Assembly: GCA_016789485.1 (NCBI GenBank)
Contig: JAEURE010000138.1
Coordinates: 1 to 7,077, forward strand
Direction of reading: 5' to 3'
From: Anaerolineales bacterium
Lineage (GTDB): Bacteria > Chloroflexota > Anaerolineae > Anaerolineales > Villigracilaceae
Length of the DNA stretch: 7,077 nucleotides
The notes below the pieces were generated by a model that saw nothing but the letters and a program-made list of their open reading frames with translations, searched no databases and had not been told where the DNA came from. A program made the translations under genes and the position numbers. Below are positions 6,047 through 7,077 of this stretch, one piece after another; position 1 is the first letter of the stretch; every line of letters begins with the position of its first letter.

Positions 6047-6595
6047 TCACGGCGCTACAACTATTTTGATAAATATCAGATCACCAAAAAAATTACCATT
6101 CGGGTCAACAGCCTGCCAGGCGGATTCGTAAGAACCAGATTCGGCAGGTGCAATGAAAATGACTCGGAGAGTGGCTTGCGTCCCAGCGCGGGCAGGATAC
6201 AGAAGCTGTTCCTGAGCTGCACCCAACGGATCGCCGCCCACCCACTTCAGGCGATAAGTCTCGTCCCAGTTGCAGGTTCCGCTGTTTTGGACAAGCCATT
6301 GCTTGTCAATGGAGGCGTTTGGTAAAAAGGACGTGCCGTCTTCTACGGTGACATCGTCCACAAAAGAGAGCACATCGCTGCATGGACCTGCCGTAGCTGT
6401 GGCAGTTACCGTTGCAGTAGGCAGAGGCGTGAACAAGGCTGGGACAGGGGTGGTAGTGGGCAATGGCTGTGCAGGTGGCGCCGCTGTCGGCGGGCGGAAT
6501 GGTGTAGGCGTAGATGCTGGCGCACAAGCCCAAAGGGAAAAAATGCTTGTCAGCAGAATCAGGCACAGGCTTAGAAAGAGGCGGTTCTTCATCAT
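6047..6595 (-). CDS. Lipoprotein with NBR1-type Ig-like domain
   Basis: The 182-residue protein starts MMKNRLFLSL and has a hydrophobic signal of about 20 residues ending in the lipobox LWAC (C24), so it should be lipid-anchored outside the cytoplasmic membrane. A Pro/Thr/Ala-rich low-complexity linker (about 25-70) follows. The rest (about 72-180) matches the NBR1 Ig-like domain: FVDDVTVEDGTSFLPNAS, then W100, NSGTCNW (104-110), YRLKWVGGD and a late SGSYESAWQAVDPNGNFFG. In bacteria this domain is a beta-sandwich found on surface lipoproteins, and its ligand is unknown. C72 and C108 might form a disulfide. An in-frame ATG at 6706 lies inside recA and would place 37 residues before the signal peptide, so I reject it; the ATG at 6592 is equally possible. 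There is no Shine-Dalgarno because the U tract of the recA terminator occupies that position. Confidence 0.82.
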   Translation of the reverse strand: MMKNRLFLSLCLILLTSIFSLWACAPASTPTPFRPPTAAPPAQPLPTTTPVPALFTPLPTATVTATATAGPCSDVLSFVDDVTVEDGTSFLPNASIDKQWLVQNSGTCNWDETYRLKWVGGDPLGAAQEQLLYPARAGTQATLRVIFIAPAESGSYESAWQAVDPNGNFFGDLIFIKIVVAP

Positions 6596-6624
6596 AAGAA
6601 AAATGGACACGTTGCCGTGTCCAT
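6596..6624 (-). terminator. Intrinsic terminator of recA
   Basis: The 9-bp stem ATGGACACG / CGTGTCCAT closes a GCAA tetraloop on the minus strand and is followed by TTTTCTT. It begins 5 bases after the recA stop codon. Its U tract ends directly against the ATG of the lipoprotein gene. Confidence 0.85.
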
Positions 6625-6629
6625 CTATT

Positions 6630-7077
6630 TTATACTTCTTCTTCAGTCCCGCCAGCATCATCTGCCGCCCCGAGAGGCTCGCCGCCAATCTCCAGCGGCA
6701 GGGCAATTTCGCCCGTCATTGATTTCGTGCGGATGACAGCTTCGATCTCGCCCATCAGATCGGGATTGGAGCGCAGGAAATCCTTGGCATTCTCGCGTCC
6801 CTGACCGAGGCGGACATCGCCATAGGAGAAGAATGCGCCGCGTTTCGTGACAACCTCAAACTTGGTAGCCAAATCAAGCACATCGCCTGACTTTGAGATA
6901 CCTTCATTGAACATGATGTCGAACTCGGCCACGCGGAACGGTGGGGCAACTTTATTTTTAACAACCTTGACGCGGGTGCGGTTACCGATAACTTCTTCAC
7001 CTACCTTGATGGATTGAATACGGCGGACGTCAAGGCGAATGGATGCATAGAATTTGAGCGCCTGACCGCCCGTTGTG
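6630..7077 (-). CDS. recA: RecA recombinase, C-terminal part (5' end beyond the window)
   Basis: The reading frame enters at the right edge with [19 protein letters not shown], the end of DNA-binding loop L2 and the strand after it. It continues through [22 protein letters not shown] and [22 protein letters not shown] to the C-terminal helix [11 protein letters not shown]. These are near-diagnostic RecA blocks covering about the last 148 residues; the Walker A and B motifs lie outside the window. RecA forms ATP-dependent filaments on single-stranded DNA for recombination and triggers LexA self-cleavage. The extreme C-terminus is Gly/Ala/Asp/Glu-rich and acidic ([10 protein letters not shown]), as usual for the regulatory tail. 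A strong terminator follows at once. Confidence 0.97.
   Translation of the reverse strand, partial: TTGGQALKFYASIRLDVRRIQSIKVGEEVIGNRTRVKVVKNKVAPPFRVAEFDIMFNEGISKSGDVLDLATKFEVVTKRGAFFSYGDVRLGQGRENAKDFLRSNPDLMGEIEAVIRTKSMTGEIALPLEIGGEPLGAADDAGGTEEEV

Noticed and set aside
6596..6706. Longer lipoprotein reading from the ATG at 6706
   Set aside because: It would overlap the recA C-terminus and terminator and put 37 polar residues before a clear lipoprotein signal peptide.
6270..6722. Plus-strand 150-codon open frame opposite the lipoprotein gene
   Set aside because: Its Val/Gly/Ala-rich product is the antisense of the Pro/Thr linker and has no domain of its own.
1..7077. CRISPR arrays, insertion sequences, tRNA or rRNA genes
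   Set aside because: No regularly spaced direct repeats, transposase-like frames, terminal repeats or cloverleaf-like sequences were seen on reading both strands.

Overview
The window looks like chromosome of an uncultured-type Chloroflexota bacterium, most likely Anaerolineae. This is inferred from gene content, not from a marker search. The clues are a Pro/Thr-linked lipoprotein with an NBR1-type Ig domain, small exported proteins whose signal peptides run into an AANTVPAT-like segment, and a Sec11/SipW-type signal peptidase fused to a DUF5305-like domain. Most genes are on the minus strand; one is on the plus strand.

The main feature is a minus-strand run from about 4950 down to 1. It starts with an extended -10 promoter. 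Next comes a leader carrying a cyclic di-GMP-I (GEMM) riboswitch aptamer, a small hairpin and an intrinsic terminator with a U tract. The first gene encodes a 120-residue exported protein. An intergenic region with a perfect 13-bp inverted repeat follows, then a 612-residue membrane-bound S26B signal peptidase with a DUF5305-like region. That gene overlaps by ATGA with a 133-residue exported RTX mini-protein. After it come a membrane acyltransferase with an extra CapD/FlaA1-like membrane domain and, again by ATGA overlap, a SAM-dependent methyltransferase that runs off the left edge. The two small exported proteins are unrelated in their mature parts but share an A-A-x-N-T-[IV]-P-[SA]-T segment just where a signal peptidase would cut. 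I read this as a dedicated peptidase with cognate surface or matrix substrates under c-di-GMP control. It resembles TasA/SipW in logic but differs in its parts.

The leader appears to be a complete switch. The sequence GCCAGGCC in the 3' part of the aptamer is an exact complement of GGCCTGGC in the 5' arm of the terminator, so aptamer and antiterminator should exclude each other. Topology predicts termination when c-di-GMP is bound. A second exact 8-nt complement links the leader upstream of the aptamer with the sequence just after the terminator.

The right part is more ordinary. A plus-strand CoA-binding (YccU-like) gene has its own promoter and diverges from the riboswitch operon. It ends tail-to-tail, with overlapping stop codons, against a small minus-strand DUF1801-like gene. 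Upstream of that gene on the minus strand lies the NBR1-Ig lipoprotein gene, whose ATG directly abuts the U tract of the recA terminator. The C-terminal half of recA closes the window.
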